Shown: positions 16,161-24,739, counted from the stretch's first letter. The stretch is DNA of 64,000 nt from Lapillicoccus jejuensis (GCF_006715055.1 NZ_VFMN01000001.1:1302001-1366000); one strand, 5' to 3'. Notes: generated by a model from the letters alone, not told the origin. Program-made: numbers and translations.

Positions 16161-17138
16161 TCAGCCGCCCTCGCGCAGCGAGCGGCCGGTGAGGGTGAGG
16201 AAGACGTCGTCGAGGGTGGGACGGCGCACCTCGATCGAGGTGAGCGTGATGCCGTCCTGGTCCAGCTCGCGCAGCAGTCCCGGGATGACGACGCCGGCGC
16301 GCTGCACCCGGCCGCGCACGTGCGTCCCGTCGACCTCGACCGGCTCGCTCGCGTCGGCCGAGCGGGCGGCCCGCTCCAGCCGCGCGGCGGCAGCGGTCAC
16401 CTGGGCCGCGTCCGCGACCTCGAGGTCCACGAGATCACCGGCCACTCGGGACTTGAGGGCGTCGGGGGTGTCGCTGGCCACGATGCGGCCGTGGTCGATC
16501 ACGACGACCCGGTCGCTGAGGTGGTCGGCCTCGTCGAGGTAGTGCGTGGTGAGGAAGACGGTCGCGCCGCGCCGGGCCCGCAGGTCGGCGATGTGGGTCC
16601 ACAGGTTGGCCCGCGCCTGCGGGTCCAGGCCGGTGGTGGGCTCGTCGAGGAAGACCAGGCTCGGCTCGTGCACCAGCCCCATGGCGATGTCGAGCCGGCG
16701 CCGCTGCCCTCCGGAGAGGGTCTTGGGCTGGCGCGACCACAGGCCCTGCAGGTCCAGCTGCTCGAACAGCTCCTCGCCGCGCCGACGGGCCTGGGCCGAC
16801 GACAGCCCGTACAGCATCCCGTGGTCGACGATCTCGTCGCCGGCCCGGGCGACGCTGCCCGTGGACCCGCTCTGCGAGACGTACCCGATGTGGCGGCGCA
16901 CCTGGACCGGCTCGCGGGCGACGTCGTACCCCGCCACCGTCGCCGTGCCCTCGGTCGGTCGCAGCAGGGTGGTGAGCATCCGCAGGGTCGTCGTCTTCCC
17001 GGCGCCGTTGGGGCCGAGGAAGCCGACGACCTCGCCCTCGGCGACGTCGAGGTCGACCCCGTCGACGGCGCGGACCTGCGAGCGCTCCCGACCGGAGCGG
17101 GTGGAGAAGACCTGGACCAGGCCTCGGGCGTGGATCAC
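16161..17138 (-). CDS. ABC exporter ATPase (DrrA-like)
   Basis: A 325-residue ATPase. Walker A is GPNGAGKTT, the signature is LSGGQRRRLDIAMGLVHEP and Walker B is LVFLDEPTTGLDPQ. The C-terminal 90 residues, ending VRRPTLDDVFLTLTGRSLREGG, are the DrrA-type extension that contacts the permease. I start at GTG 17138 (VIHARGLVQVF), preceded by GAGGA at a good distance. An in-frame GTG at 17219 would add 27 unlikely residues and lies in the promoter. The operon order is ATPase then permease. The PadR gene upstream on the same strand and the palindrome between them suggest local repression. Confidence 0.9.
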   Translation of the reverse strand: MIHARGLVQVFSTRSGRERSQVRAVDGVDLDVAEGEVVGFLGPNGAGKTTTLRMLTTLLRPTEGTATVAGYDVAREPVQVRRHIGYVSQSGSTGSVARAGDEIVDHGMLYGLSSAQARRRGEELFEQLDLQGLWSRQPKTLSGGQRRRLDIAMGLVHEPSLVFLDEPTTGLDPQARANLWTHIADLRARRGATVFLTTHYLDEADHLSDRVVVIDHGRIVASDTPDALKSRVAGDLVDLEVADAAQVTAAAARLERAARSADASEPVEVDGTHVRGRVQRAGVVIPGLLRELDQDGITLTSIEVRRPTLDDVFLTLTGRSLREGG

Positions 17139-17221
17139 GGGGACCGTCCTCGCTCCCGCCGCAGCGGGGTCACGTGAGCAGGGGTGCGTGGCGGAGAGCG
17201 TGGCAGCGACCACCGACACCC

Positions 17222-17259
17222 ATGATGATCAACCTTGATCAATTAGTCAAGGTTGATCA
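17222..17259 (-). promoter_or_regulatory. Promoter and PadR-type operator for the DrrAB-like exporter
   Basis: A perfect inverted repeat with 13-bp arms, TGATCAACCTTGA and its complement, occupies 17226-17238 and 17247-17259 with 8 bp between. On the minus strand a -35 TTGACT (17250-17245) is followed after 17 bp by CATCAT (17227-17222). The operator therefore covers most of the promoter. It lies between the PadR gene and the exporter genes. The region is much richer in A+T than its surroundings. Confidence 0.75.
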
Positions 17260-17269
17260 ACAGCGTGGG

Positions 17270-17935
17270 TCACGGGCGCTCGCCGGGCTCGTCCCCGTCG
17301 AGGCCCAGCGCAGCGACGTACCGCCGCCGGTCGCTCGCCATCTGCCACCCCGGGTCGTCCTGCGGGGGCGCCCAGTCGTCCGGCTCGCCCGCGAAGGCGA
17401 GCCGGCCGGCCTCGATGTCCGCGAGCAGCCCCTGCGCGAGCTCGCGCTCCACCCGCGCCGAGCGCTCCCAGTGCTCGACGAGGACCCGCACGTGCGGCGG
17501 GACGACGCCGTGCGGCGGGGCCTGCTCCTCCACGCGACGGCGCCACCCGTCGACCCGCTCCAGCCGCCGGCGCACCAGGTCCCGCATGGTCGCGCGATCG
17601 AGGAGCGGCATGAGGGTGAGGGCGGTCTGGAAGGCGAGCGGAGCGGACAGGTCGACGACCGTCACGGCCTCCTCCATGAGCCGGCCGAACTCGCCCCGCC
17701 CCTGCGTCGTCGACGTGTAGACCGCGACCTCGCGCCCGCCCTCGGAGAGGGCGTGCTGGACCAGGTGACCCTGCCGCGCCAGCGTCCCAAGCCCCGAGTA
17801 GATCGACCCCGGGTTGAGGTGGGCCCACTCGTCGACGCCCCACGAGCGCAGCTCGCGGCGGACCTGGTAGGCGTTGACCGGCTCGAAGATGAGCACGGCC
17901 CCGAGCAGCAGGAGCCGCGTGGGGGAGGTCGCCAT
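17270..17935 (-). CDS. PadR-family transcriptional regulator
   Basis: A 221-residue regulator with an N-terminal winged helix: TRLLLLGAVLIFEPVNAYQVRRELRSWGVDEWAHLNPGSIYSGLGTLARQGHL. The AYQVRREL and PGSIYSGLGTLARQG segments are the PadR signature. The C-terminal two-thirds is helical and would dimerise and perhaps bind the inducer (the Vir-like C-domain). The ATG at 17935 is preceded by TACACT seven bases upstream, a candidate leaderless promoter. It is encoded just upstream of the DrrAB-like exporter on the same strand, with a large palindrome between, so it probably represses the exporter until a toxic ligand is present. Confidence 0.88.
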   Translation of the reverse strand: MATSPTRLLLLGAVLIFEPVNAYQVRRELRSWGVDEWAHLNPGSIYSGLGTLARQGHLVQHALSEGGREVAVYTSTTQGRGEFGRLMEEAVTVVDLSAPLAFQTALTLMPLLDRATMRDLVRRRLERVDGWRRRVEEQAPPHGVVPPHVRVLVEHWERSARVERELAQGLLADIEAGRLAFAGEPDDWAPPQDDPGWQMASDRRRYVAALGLDGDEPGERP

Positions 17936-17942
17936 GGGCGCG

Positions 17943-17948
17943 AGTGTA
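17943..17948 (-). promoter_or_regulatory. Candidate leaderless -10 element of the PadR gene
   Basis: TACACT on the minus strand, seven bases before ATG 17935, without a ribosome-binding site. Confidence 0.45.
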
Positions 17949-17999
17949 GGCACGCCCACCCGACGCCCACGGCGTACGGCGTCGGGACGGCCGGGGCCT

Positions 18000-18788
18000 T
18001 CAGACGGCGAGGCGGGTGCCGCGCCCGAGGGCGGCGACGGGGGCGTCGTACCCGGTGACGACCCGCACCGGGCGGTGGACCGGCGCGAGCGCGGCGGGCG
18101 CGGCGGCACGGACCCGGCCGAGGACGGCGAGGCAGCGCACGCCGTCGCGCCAGGTGATCTTCTTGCCGTCCGCGGCGGTGCGCCCGTTGTAGGAGACCGG
18201 GACCTCGAAGGGCCGCACGCCCGCGCGCAGCAGCCGCGCCGTCAGCTCGGTGTCGAGGCCGAAGCCCGACTCGCCGAGCCCGAGCGAGCGCACGTGGCTG
18301 GTCGGGACGAGCTTGAGGCAGGTGTGCATGTCGGTGAGGCAGGAGTCGTAGAGCACGTTGGCCGCGAGGGTCGTCGCCCGCCCACCGACGGCGAACCGGA
18401 ACGAGGGGTAGCGGGTGTTGAGGCCGAAGACCCGCACCCCGAAGACGTGGTCGGCCACGCCGTCGAGGACCGGCTGCACGAGGGCCGGGATATCGGCCGG
18501 GGAGTACTCGAGGTCGGCGTCGAGGATGACCAGGTGGCTGCCCGACGCGTGGTCCACGCCGGTCAGGACGGCCGCGCCCTTGCCGCGGTTGGCGGCGTGG
18601 CGCACCAGGCGGACGCGGCTGTCCGTGACCCGCTCGAGCAGCGCCCAGGTGGCGTCGGAGGAGCCGTCGTCGACGACGACGAGCTCGGTGGGGCACGGGA
18701 AGTCGACCGCGAGGACGCGGTCGAGGGCCCGCAGGATCGTCGCGGCCTCGTTGTAGACGGGCATGACGATCGACAGGGTCGTGGGCAT
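18000..18788 (-). CDS. Family 2 glycosyltransferase (polyprenyl-phosphate type)
   Basis: A 262-residue GT-A fold transferase. It opens TTLSIVMPVYNEAATILRALDRVLAVDFP, followed by ELVVVDDGSSDATWALL and the metal-binding DADLEYSPADI. HAANRGKGAAVLTGVDHASG is also typical. The order matches dolichol/polyprenyl-phosphate mannosyltransferase-like enzymes, which charge lipid carriers with sugars for wall polymers. No C-terminal membrane helices follow, so it is the soluble form. ATG 18788 was chosen because residues before it are Pro/Arg-rich noise. It is divergent from galE, which is consistent with a role in cell-envelope sugars; the sugar donor is not known. Confidence 0.85.
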   Translation of the reverse strand: MPTTLSIVMPVYNEAATILRALDRVLAVDFPCPTELVVVDDGSSDATWALLERVTDSRVRLVRHAANRGKGAAVLTGVDHASGSHLVILDADLEYSPADIPALVQPVLDGVADHVFGVRVFGLNTRYPSFRFAVGGRATTLAANVLYDSCLTDMHTCLKLVPTSHVRSLGLGESGFGLDTELTARLLRAGVRPFEVPVSYNGRTAADGKKITWRDGVRCLAVLGRVRAAAPAALAPVHRPVRVVTGYDAPVAALGRGTRLAV

Positions 18789-18950
18789 GGCAGGGGGCTT
18801 CCCGTGAGTCGGTGGCAGTCCGGCAGGGGGTGGGCGGCACCGTAGGGGGAGGTCCGGCGCCGCGTGTCCAGTATGTGCGGCTCTGTCACTCGTGCACAAG
18901 GGAACTTTCGGGCGAGGCGGTCATCCGTTCGGCCAGGGTGGCCGGACCCC

Positions 18951-18956
18951 TAGGCT
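18951..18956 (+). promoter_or_regulatory. Candidate leaderless -10 element of galE
   Basis: TAGGCT, then seven bases, then ATG 18964. No purine-rich ribosome site lies between. Confidence 0.5.
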
Positions 18957-18963
18957 CGGGGCC

Positions 18964-19989
18964 ATGCGCGTCCTCGTCAGCGGTGGGGCCGGCTACATCG
19001 GCTCGCACACCGTCCTCCAGCTCATCGCCGCCGGCCACGACGTCGTCGTCGTCGACAACTTCGGCAACGCCAAGCCGGCCGTCATCGGGCGGCTCGAGGC
19101 GCTGTCGGGCACGCACGTCGAGACGCACGCCTTCGACCTCACCGACAAGGACAAGACCGAGGCGCTCTTCGCCGGTCAGCGGATCGACGCGGTCGTCCAC
19201 TTCGCCGGCCTCAAGGCGGTCGGCGAGAGCGTCCAGATCCCGCTGGAGTACTACGAGAACAACCTCGAGTCGACGTTCTCGCTGCTGCGCGCGATGCGCC
19301 GGCACGGCTGCCACACCCTCGTCTTCTCCTCGTCGGCGACGGTGTACGGCGACCACGCCCCCGTCCCCTACCGGGAGGACTACGAGCCGCTCGCGGCGAG
19401 CTCGCCGTACGGGCGCACGAAGGTGATGATCGAGCAGGTGCTGCAGGACGTCGGCGCGATCGACGAGCGGTGGCGGATCGCCCTGCTGCGCTACTTCAAC
19501 CCCGTCGGCGCGCACCCGTCGGGGCAGATCGGCGAGGACCCGCAGGGGATCCCCAACAACCTCATGCCGTTCATCGCGCAGGTCGCGGTGGGCCGGCGCG
19601 AGCGGCTCCAGGTCTTCGGCGACGACTACCCCACCGCGGACGGGACGGCCGAGCGCGACTACATCCACGTCGAGGACCTCGCCGCGGGGCACGTCGCGGC
19701 GCTCACCACCATCGCGGACGCGGACGGCGACCGGCGGGTGCGGGTCTGGAACCTCGGCAGCGGCACCGGCACGTCGGTCCTCCAGGTGATCAAGGCCTTC
19801 GAGACGGCGAGCGGGCGCCCGATCCCGTACGACGTCGTCGGCCGCCGCGCCGGTGACCTGCCGGCCTACTGGGCCGACGCGACCCGCGCCCACGAGGAGC
19901 TCGGCTGGCACGCGGAGAAGACCATCGAGGACATGTGCGCCGACACCTGGCGCTGGCAGCAGGCCAACCCGAACGGCTACGAGGCCTGA
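18964..19989 (+). CDS. galE: UDP-glucose 4-epimerase
   Basis: A 341-residue short-chain dehydrogenase-type epimerase that interconverts UDP-glucose and UDP-galactose. The NAD-binding motif GGAGYIGSHT is at about 7-16. The catalytic YxxxK is SSPYGRTKVMIE, preceded by SSSATVYGD, which supplies the serine. The segment LRYFNPVGAHPSGQIGEDPQGIPNNLMPFIAQVAVGRRE is diagnostic for GalE. Length is normal. It is 2 bp from the start of the phosphatase gene, and the two probably share a message with the LOG-family gene. Confidence 0.96.
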   Translation: MRVLVSGGAGYIGSHTVLQLIAAGHDVVVVDNFGNAKPAVIGRLEALSGTHVETHAFDLTDKDKTEALFAGQRIDAVVHFAGLKAVGESVQIPLEYYENNLESTFSLLRAMRRHGCHTLVFSSSATVYGDHAPVPYREDYEPLAASSPYGRTKVMIEQVLQDVGAIDERWRIALLRYFNPVGAHPSGQIGEDPQGIPNNLMPFIAQVAVGRRERLQVFGDDYPTADGTAERDYIHVEDLAAGHVAALTTIADADGDRRVRVWNLGSGTGTSVLQVIKAFETASGRPIPYDVVGRRAGDLPAYWADATRAHEELGWHAEKTIEDMCADTWRWQQANPNGYEA

Positions 19990-19991
19990 GG

Positions 19992-20477
19992 GTGCACGTC
20001 ACCGTCGTCTGCTCGGGCAACATCTGCCGCTCGCCGATGGCCGAGGTCGTCCTGCGCTCCGCGCTGGCCGAGGAGGGGCTCGGCGACCGGGTCACCGTGG
20101 ACTCGGCCGGGACCGGCGCGTGGCACGTCGGCGAGGGCGCGGACTCGCGGACGGTCGCGACGCTGCACCGGCACGGGCTCGACGGGTCGAGCCACGTCGC
20201 CGCTCAGTTCGAGGCGGGCTGGTTCGACGAGGCCGACCTCGTCCTCGCCGCCGACGCCGGGCACCTGCGGGCCCTGCAGGCGCTGGCCCGGTCCGACGAG
20301 GAGCGTTCGCGGGTGCGGCTGCTGCGCTCGTTCGACCCGGCGGCGGTCGCGGCGGGCGAGCTCGACCTCGCCGACCCCTGGTACGGCGACACCGAGGACT
20401 TCGAGGTCTGCTACCGCGACGTGCGCGGCGCCGTACCGGGGGTCGTCGCGTTCGTGCGCGAGGGGCTCGGGGCGTGA
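19992..20477 (+). CDS. Low-molecular-weight protein-tyrosine phosphatase
   Basis: A 161-residue cytoplasmic phosphatase. The P-loop VCSGNICRSP near the N-terminus gives the catalytic Cys7 and Arg13, and LADPWYGDTEDFEVCY near 120-135 supplies the general acid Asp. These enzymes remove phosphate from tyrosines, in actinobacteria often on proteins of capsule or signalling systems. GTG 19992 gives an N-terminus that matches the family exactly; upstream frame is only galE shadow. The stop overlaps the GTG of the next gene. Linkage to galE suggests polysaccharide-related function, but that is an inference. Confidence 0.92.
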   Translation: MHVTVVCSGNICRSPMAEVVLRSALAEEGLGDRVTVDSAGTGAWHVGEGADSRTVATLHRHGLDGSSHVAAQFEAGWFDEADLVLAADAGHLRALQALARSDEERSRVRLLRSFDPAAVAAGELDLADPWYGDTEDFEVCYRDVRGAVPGVVAFVREGLGA

Positions 20478-21028
20478 CCCTGGGGTCGGTCGCGGTCTTC
20501 ACGGGCTCGGCGTCCGGGGACGACCCGGCGTACCTGTCGGCCGCGACCGCGTTCGGCGGGCTGCTGGGGCGGGCGGGGATCGGGCTGGTGTACGGCGGCG
20601 CCCACGTCGGGCTCATGGGCGCGGTCGCCGACGCGGTGCTGGCCGAGGGCGGGTCGGTCGTGGGCGTCATCCCCGAGGCGCTGGTGTCGCGGGAGCTGGC
20701 GCACACCGGTCTGACCGAGCTCGTCGTGGTCGGGACGATGCACGAGCGCAAGGCCGAGATGGCTTCTCGCGCCGACGGTTTCGTCGCGCTGCCGGGTGGC
20801 GCCGGGACGCTCGAGGAGGTGTTCGAGGTGTGGACCTGGCAGCAGCTGGGCTACCACGCCAAGCCGGTCGCGTTCCTCGACACCGCGGGCTACTGGCGGC
20901 CGCTGCTCGACGCGCTCGAGGGGATGGCGCGGGCGGGGTTCGTGCGGCGCGGGCCGCTCGACGCGCTCGTCGTCGAGTCGGACCCGGAGGCTGTGCTCGC
21001 GCGGTTGCGGGAGTGGCGCGGGATCTGA
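20474..21028 (+). CDS. LOG-family protein (cytokinin-type phosphoribohydrolase)
   Basis: A 184-residue Rossmann-fold protein with the LOG signature. VAVFTGSASGDDPAY is at the start, followed by GLVYGGAHVGLMGAVADAVL, MHERKAEMASRADGFVALPGG and GTLEEVFEVWTWQQLGYHAKPV. PGGxGTxxE is the nucleotide-binding and catalytic motif. LOG enzymes release the base from 5'-monophosphate nucleosides such as cytokinin ribotides; some are annotated as lysine decarboxylases in error. Starts with a GTGA overlap on the phosphatase gene and is followed by a strong bidirectional terminator. Confidence 0.92.
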   Translation: MTLGSVAVFTGSASGDDPAYLSAATAFGGLLGRAGIGLVYGGAHVGLMGAVADAVLAEGGSVVGVIPEALVSRELAHTGLTELVVVGTMHERKAEMASRADGFVALPGGAGTLEEVFEVWTWQQLGYHAKPVAFLDTAGYWRPLLDALEGMARAGFVRRGPLDALVVESDPEAVLARLREWRGI

Positions 21029-21139
21029 CCTGCCGGACTCGCGCCTGCCGCCCGGCTGTCGATAGGGGCTCCGGCGGGGTGATCGCACGCTCGCGGTGCA
21101 CTCTCACCCGGGCCATCGACAGCCGGGCCGCACGGACGA

Positions 21140-21208
21140 ACAGGCAGTGGTGCCCGTACGACGCCCCGTCGAGCACGGGGCGTCGTACGGGCACGGGTGA
21201 CTGCCTGT
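21140..21208. terminator. Strong bidirectional terminator hairpin
   Basis: Perfect 20-bp arms at 21150-21169 and 21175-21194 flank a 5-nt loop CGAGC. Nine more pairs (ACAGGCAGT with ACTGCCTGT) lie outside at 21140-21148 and 21200-21208. It sits between the convergent LOG-family and MFS genes and can serve both. Confidence 0.85.
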
Positions 21209-21222
21209 CGGTCCGTCCGGGG

Positions 21223-22665
21223 TCAGGCGCCGAGCTCGGCGGCGACGCGGTCGCGGCTGGCGTGCGCGGCGCGCGAGGTCGCGACGAAGGCGAGCACGAC
21301 GAGGAGCAGCCCGCAGCCGAGCATGACCGTCCAACCGACGTGCGACGCGGCGGGCAGGCCGGTCGCGAGCGGGCCGGTGAGCGCGGCGAGGGTCACCGCG
21401 GGCAGGACCGCGACGCCGAGCGAGGTGCCGACCTGCCGGCTCGTCGACGCGACCGCGGCGGCGACGCCGGCCTGGTCGCGCGGCATCCCGGAGACGGCGG
21501 CGTTGGTGATCGGCGCGTTGAGGACGCCGAAGCCGATCCCGAAGAGCGCGTAGGCGAGCAGGAGGTAGCCGACCGAGGTGTCGACCGAGAGCCGCAGCAG
21601 GAGGAGCGCGCTCAGCGAGATCCCGATGCCGGCGACGACCATCGGCACGCGCGGGCCGATCGACCCCACCAGCCGACCGGAGACCGGCGCGAGCAGCGCG
21701 GTCGCGACGGCCATCGGCAGGGTGAGCAGGCCGGCGTGCAGGGGCGAGTAGCCGCGCACCTCCTGCAGGTAGAGGGTGTTGAGGAAGAGGAACCCGCCCA
21801 TCGCGCTGAACCCGAGCACGGCGCCGATCACCGCTCCGGAGAACGGGATCGAGCGGAAGAAGCGCGGGTCGAGGACCGGCTCGGCACGCCGTCGCTCGAC
21901 CATCGGCAGGGCGACGAAGGCGAGCGCCGCGACGGCGAACGAGCCGAGGATGACCGGCGACGCCCACCCCAGCGACCCGCCCTCGATGACGGCGAAGACG
22001 AGCGCGGTGAGGCCGAGGGCGATGAGCGTCTGGCCGGCGGGGTCGGGTCGGCGCGACCGCGCGGCGCGCGACTCGGGGACGATCCGCAGGGTGAGGGCGA
22101 CGGCCGCGAGGACGACGGGGACGTTGAGCCAGAACACCGCCCGCCAGCTGAGGGCGTCGACGAGCGCGCCGCCGACGACCGGGCCGAGGGCGAGGCTGAG
22201 GCCGATGACGCCGCCCCACACGCCGATGGCGCGGGCGCGCTCGCGGGCGTTGGTGAAGACGTTGGTGATGATCGACATGGCGACGGGGTTGAGCATCGAG
22301 CCGCCGACGGCCTGCAGGACGCGCGCGCCGATGAGCAGGCCGGGGTCCTGCGCGACCGAGCACAGGACCGACCCGAGGCCGAAGACGGTGAGCCCGACGA
22401 GGAAGACGCGCTTGCGGCCGAGCCGGTCGGCGGTCGATCCGGACAGCATGAGCAGCCCGGCGAGGACGAGGGTGTAGGCGTCGACGACCCACTGCAGCTG
22501 GCTCGACGAGGCCCCGAGGTCGGTGCGGATCGAGGGCAGCGCGAGGTTCACCGCGCTGGAGTCGATGCCGACGACGAACAGGCTGAGGCAGCAGACGGCG
22601 AGGATGGTGTAGGGGCGGCGGGTGTCGAGCTGGTCGGGCGCGAGGGTGGGCGCGGTGGTCGTCAT
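21223..22665 (-). CDS. MFS drug exporter, 14-helix DHA2 (EmrB/QacA) type
   Basis: A 480-residue membrane protein with about 14 hydrophobic segments. It begins ILAVCCLSLFVVGIDSSAVNLALPSI, and motif A is GSTADRLGRKRVFLVG between helices 2 and 3. ARVLQAVGGSMLNPVAMSII and the motif C stretch GVIGLSLALGPVVGGALVD are typical of proton-driven drug efflux. It is encoded directly downstream of, and overlapping by ATGA, a MarR-family gene, so it is probably the pump controlled by that regulator. The substrate is not evident. Confidence 0.92.
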   Translation of the reverse strand: MTTTAPTLAPDQLDTRRPYTILAVCCLSLFVVGIDSSAVNLALPSIRTDLGASSSQLQWVVDAYTLVLAGLLMLSGSTADRLGRKRVFLVGLTVFGLGSVLCSVAQDPGLLIGARVLQAVGGSMLNPVAMSIITNVFTNARERARAIGVWGGVIGLSLALGPVVGGALVDALSWRAVFWLNVPVVLAAVALTLRIVPESRAARSRRPDPAGQTLIALGLTALVFAVIEGGSLGWASPVILGSFAVAALAFVALPMVERRRAEPVLDPRFFRSIPFSGAVIGAVLGFSAMGGFLFLNTLYLQEVRGYSPLHAGLLTLPMAVATALLAPVSGRLVGSIGPRVPMVVAGIGISLSALLLLRLSVDTSVGYLLLAYALFGIGFGVLNAPITNAAVSGMPRDQAGVAAAVASTSRQVGTSLGVAVLPAVTLAALTGPLATGLPAASHVGWTVMLGCGLLLVVLAFVATSRAAHASRDRVAAELGA

Positions 22666-23093
22666 CAGGCCCCCGCCCGCATGAGGTCGACGAGGCGGGC
22701 CAGCTCGGCGCGGTCTCGGCCGGACAGCGGGGCGAGGACGGGGACCTCGACGTCGACGGCGCGGATGTCGGCCATGAGCATGCGGCCGGCGTCGGTGATC
22801 CGCACGATCCGGCGGCGCGCGTCGGCCGGGTCGGCCTCGCGGGTGACGAGGCCGCGCTCGGCGAGGTCGCTGACGATGACCGAGGCGGCGGGCGCGTCGA
22901 CCGACATCGCGTCGGCCAGCTCGCGCTGGGTCATCGCGTGCAGCTCGAACCGGCGCAGCGCCCGGAAGCGGGTCCACGGCAGGTCGAGCCGGTCGGCGAG
23001 CCGGTCCTCGAGCAGCCGCTTGTGGTCCATGACGAGGGACATCAGACCGAGCCACAACGCGACATCGGTCGGCGCGTCCTTGGTTGTCTTCAC
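22665..23093 (-). CDS. MarR-family transcriptional regulator
   Basis: A 142-residue winged-helix regulator: FRALRRFELHAMTQRELADAMSVDAPAASVIVSDLAERGLVTREADPADARRRIVRITDAG is the MarR DNA-binding core. The wing residues D-x-R-x-R are present. GTG 23093 gives a natural start and lies within the operator repeats, so this could be a leaderless message. The TGA overlaps the ATG of the MFS exporter gene. Family members typically repress their own operon and release DNA on binding the exporter's substrate. It is divergent from purB. Confidence 0.9.
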   Translation of the reverse strand: MKTTKDAPTDVALWLGLMSLVMDHKRLLEDRLADRLDLPWTRFRALRRFELHAMTQRELADAMSVDAPAASVIVSDLAERGLVTREADPADARRRIVRITDAGRMLMADIRAVDVEVPVLAPLSGRDRAELARLVDLMRAGA

Positions 23094-23118
23094 ACAACCA
23101 TTGTGATCACACAACCAT
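23085..23118 (-). promoter_or_regulatory. MarR-type operator repeats
   Basis: The 12-mer TCACACAACCAT (plus strand) occurs twice as a direct repeat, at 23090-23101 and 23107-23118, 17 bp apart. It overlaps the start of the MarR gene. Small dyads TTGTG-N4-CACAA and GGTTGT-N6-ACAACC lie within it. This is a likely binding site for autoregulation and for control of the exporter gene. Confidence 0.65.
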
Positions 23119-23210
23119 TCGGGGAGCAAGCCCGGGGTCGCGGGGCGACGTACGGGGCTACGTACGGGACGCCGTACGGGCCCCGGCCCGTGCTCTGGGA
23201 GGATGGGCGC

Positions 23211-24632
23211 ATGGCTTCGTACGACGCGTCGTTCGCCGACGCGGTGCCCCCCGTCGCCCTCGGTGCGCTGGACGGCCGCTACCGACCGGTGGTCGCCGCG
23301 CTCGTCGACCACCTGTCGGAGGCGGCGCTCAACCGCACCCGCGTGCACGTCGAGGTCGAGTGGCTGATCCACCTCACCGACCAGCAGGTCGTGCCCGGGG
23401 TGCGGCGGCTGACGGCGACCGAGCAGCAGGCGCTGCGCGAGTACGTGCGCGGGTTCGGGGCCGAGGAGGTCGCCGAGCTCGCCGAGATCGAGCGCGAGAC
23501 GGTGCACGACGTCAAGGCGGTCGAGTACTTCCTCAAGCGGCGCCTCGCCGTCGTCGCGCCCGAGGACGTCGACCGCGGGCTCGCCGAGCTCGTCCACTTC
23601 GCCTGCACGAGCGAGGACGTCAACAACCTCTCGTACGCGCTCATGGTGCAGGGCGCGGTGCGCGAGGTGTGGCTGCCGAAGGCTCACGCGGTGGCCGACC
23701 AGGTCGTCGCGATGGCGCAGGAACTGCGCGACGTCCCGATGCTCGCGCACACCCACGGGCAGCCGGCGACGCCGACGACGCTCGGCAAGGAGCTCGCCGT
23801 CCTCGCGCACCGGCTGCGCCGGCAGCTGCGTCGGGTGGCCGGCGCGGAGTACCTCGGCAAGCTCAACGGGGCGACGGGCACGTACGGCGCTCACCTGGCG
23901 GCGGTCCCCGACGCGGACTGGCCGGCGGTGAGCCGGTCGTTCGTCGAGTCGCTCGGCCTGACGTGGAACCCGCTGACGACGCAGATCGAGAGCCACGACT
24001 GGCAGGCCGAGCTCTACGCCGACGTCGCGCGGTTCAACCGGGTGCTGCACAACCTCTGCACCGACGTGTGGACCTACATCTCGATGGGCTATTTCGCGCA
24101 GGTGCGCGGGCAGGGCACCGTCGGCAGCTCGACGATGCCGCACAAGGTCAACCCGATCCGCTTCGAGAACGCCGAGGCGAACCTCGAGGTGTCGAACGCG
24201 CTGCTCGACGTGCTCGGGTCGACGCTCGTGCAGTCGCGGCTGCAGCGGGACCTCACGGACTCCTCGATGCAGCGCAACATCGGGTCGGCCTTCGGGCACT
24301 CGCTGCTGGCGCTGGACAACGTCGGGCGCGGGTTGGCCGGGCTGGATGCCGTGCCGTCCGCGATGGCGGCGGACCTCGACCGCAACTGGGAGGTGCTCGG
24401 CGAGGCCGTCCAGTCGGCGATGCGGGCGCTCGCGGCGCGGGGGGTCGCCGGGATGGACAACCCTTACGAGCGGCTCAAGGAGCTGACCCGCGGGCGGCGG
24501 ATCGACGGCGAGGACCTGCGGGCGTTCGTCGACGGGCTCGGGCTGCCGGTCGACGTGGCCGCCCGGCTGCGGGCGATGACGCCGGCGTCGTACGTCGGTG
24601 CGGCGCCGGCGCTGGTCGACTTCCTGGAGTGA
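23211..24632 (+). CDS. purB: Adenylosuccinate lyase
   Basis: A 473-residue enzyme of the fumarase/aspartase superfamily. It cleaves adenylosuccinate to AMP and SAICAR to AICAR in purine synthesis. The signature loop GTVGSSTMPHKVNPIRFENAEANLE carries the catalytic serine, and HTHGQPATPTTLGKE carries a catalytic histidine. YEVHD-like ETVHDVKAVEYFLKRRL is diagnostic of PurB. ATG 23211 is preceded by GGGAGGATG. The gene stands alone, divergent from MarR and convergent with the following gene across a palindromic repeat. Confidence 0.95.
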   Translation: MASYDASFADAVPPVALGALDGRYRPVVAALVDHLSEAALNRTRVHVEVEWLIHLTDQQVVPGVRRLTATEQQALREYVRGFGAEEVAELAEIERETVHDVKAVEYFLKRRLAVVAPEDVDRGLAELVHFACTSEDVNNLSYALMVQGAVREVWLPKAHAVADQVVAMAQELRDVPMLAHTHGQPATPTTLGKELAVLAHRLRRQLRRVAGAEYLGKLNGATGTYGAHLAAVPDADWPAVSRSFVESLGLTWNPLTTQIESHDWQAELYADVARFNRVLHNLCTDVWTYISMGYFAQVRGQGTVGSSTMPHKVNPIRFENAEANLEVSNALLDVLGSTLVQSRLQRDLTDSSMQRNIGSAFGHSLLALDNVGRGLAGLDAVPSAMAADLDRNWEVLGEAVQSAMRALAARGVAGMDNPYERLKELTRGRRIDGEDLRAFVDGLGLPVDVAARLRAMTPASYVGAAPALVDFLE

Positions 24633-24640
24633 GCGGGCCC

Positions 24641-24731
24641 GGACATTATCGGGTCGCCCGATAATGTCGGGCTCCGCAGGACAACGGTTCTCCGGCGGAG
24701 CCTGACGTTATCGGGCGACCCGATAATGTCC
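24641..24731. repeat. Composite palindromic repeat A-B-A between purB and next gene
   Basis: Two A units (24641-24669 and 24703-24731, ACATTATCGGG with its complement around a 3-nt centre) flank one B unit (about 24671-24702) ending in GTTCTCCGGCG. The region lies between convergent genes, where it could also terminate transcription. The same units occur in cydD and at 26600-26676. Confidence 0.85.
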
Positions 24732-24739
24732 AGCGCTCG

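Noticed and set aside
21104-22492. Overlapping minus-strand ORF within the MFS exporter
   Set aside because: Arg/Pro/Ala-rich shadow; the exporter frame has clear membrane helices and motifs.
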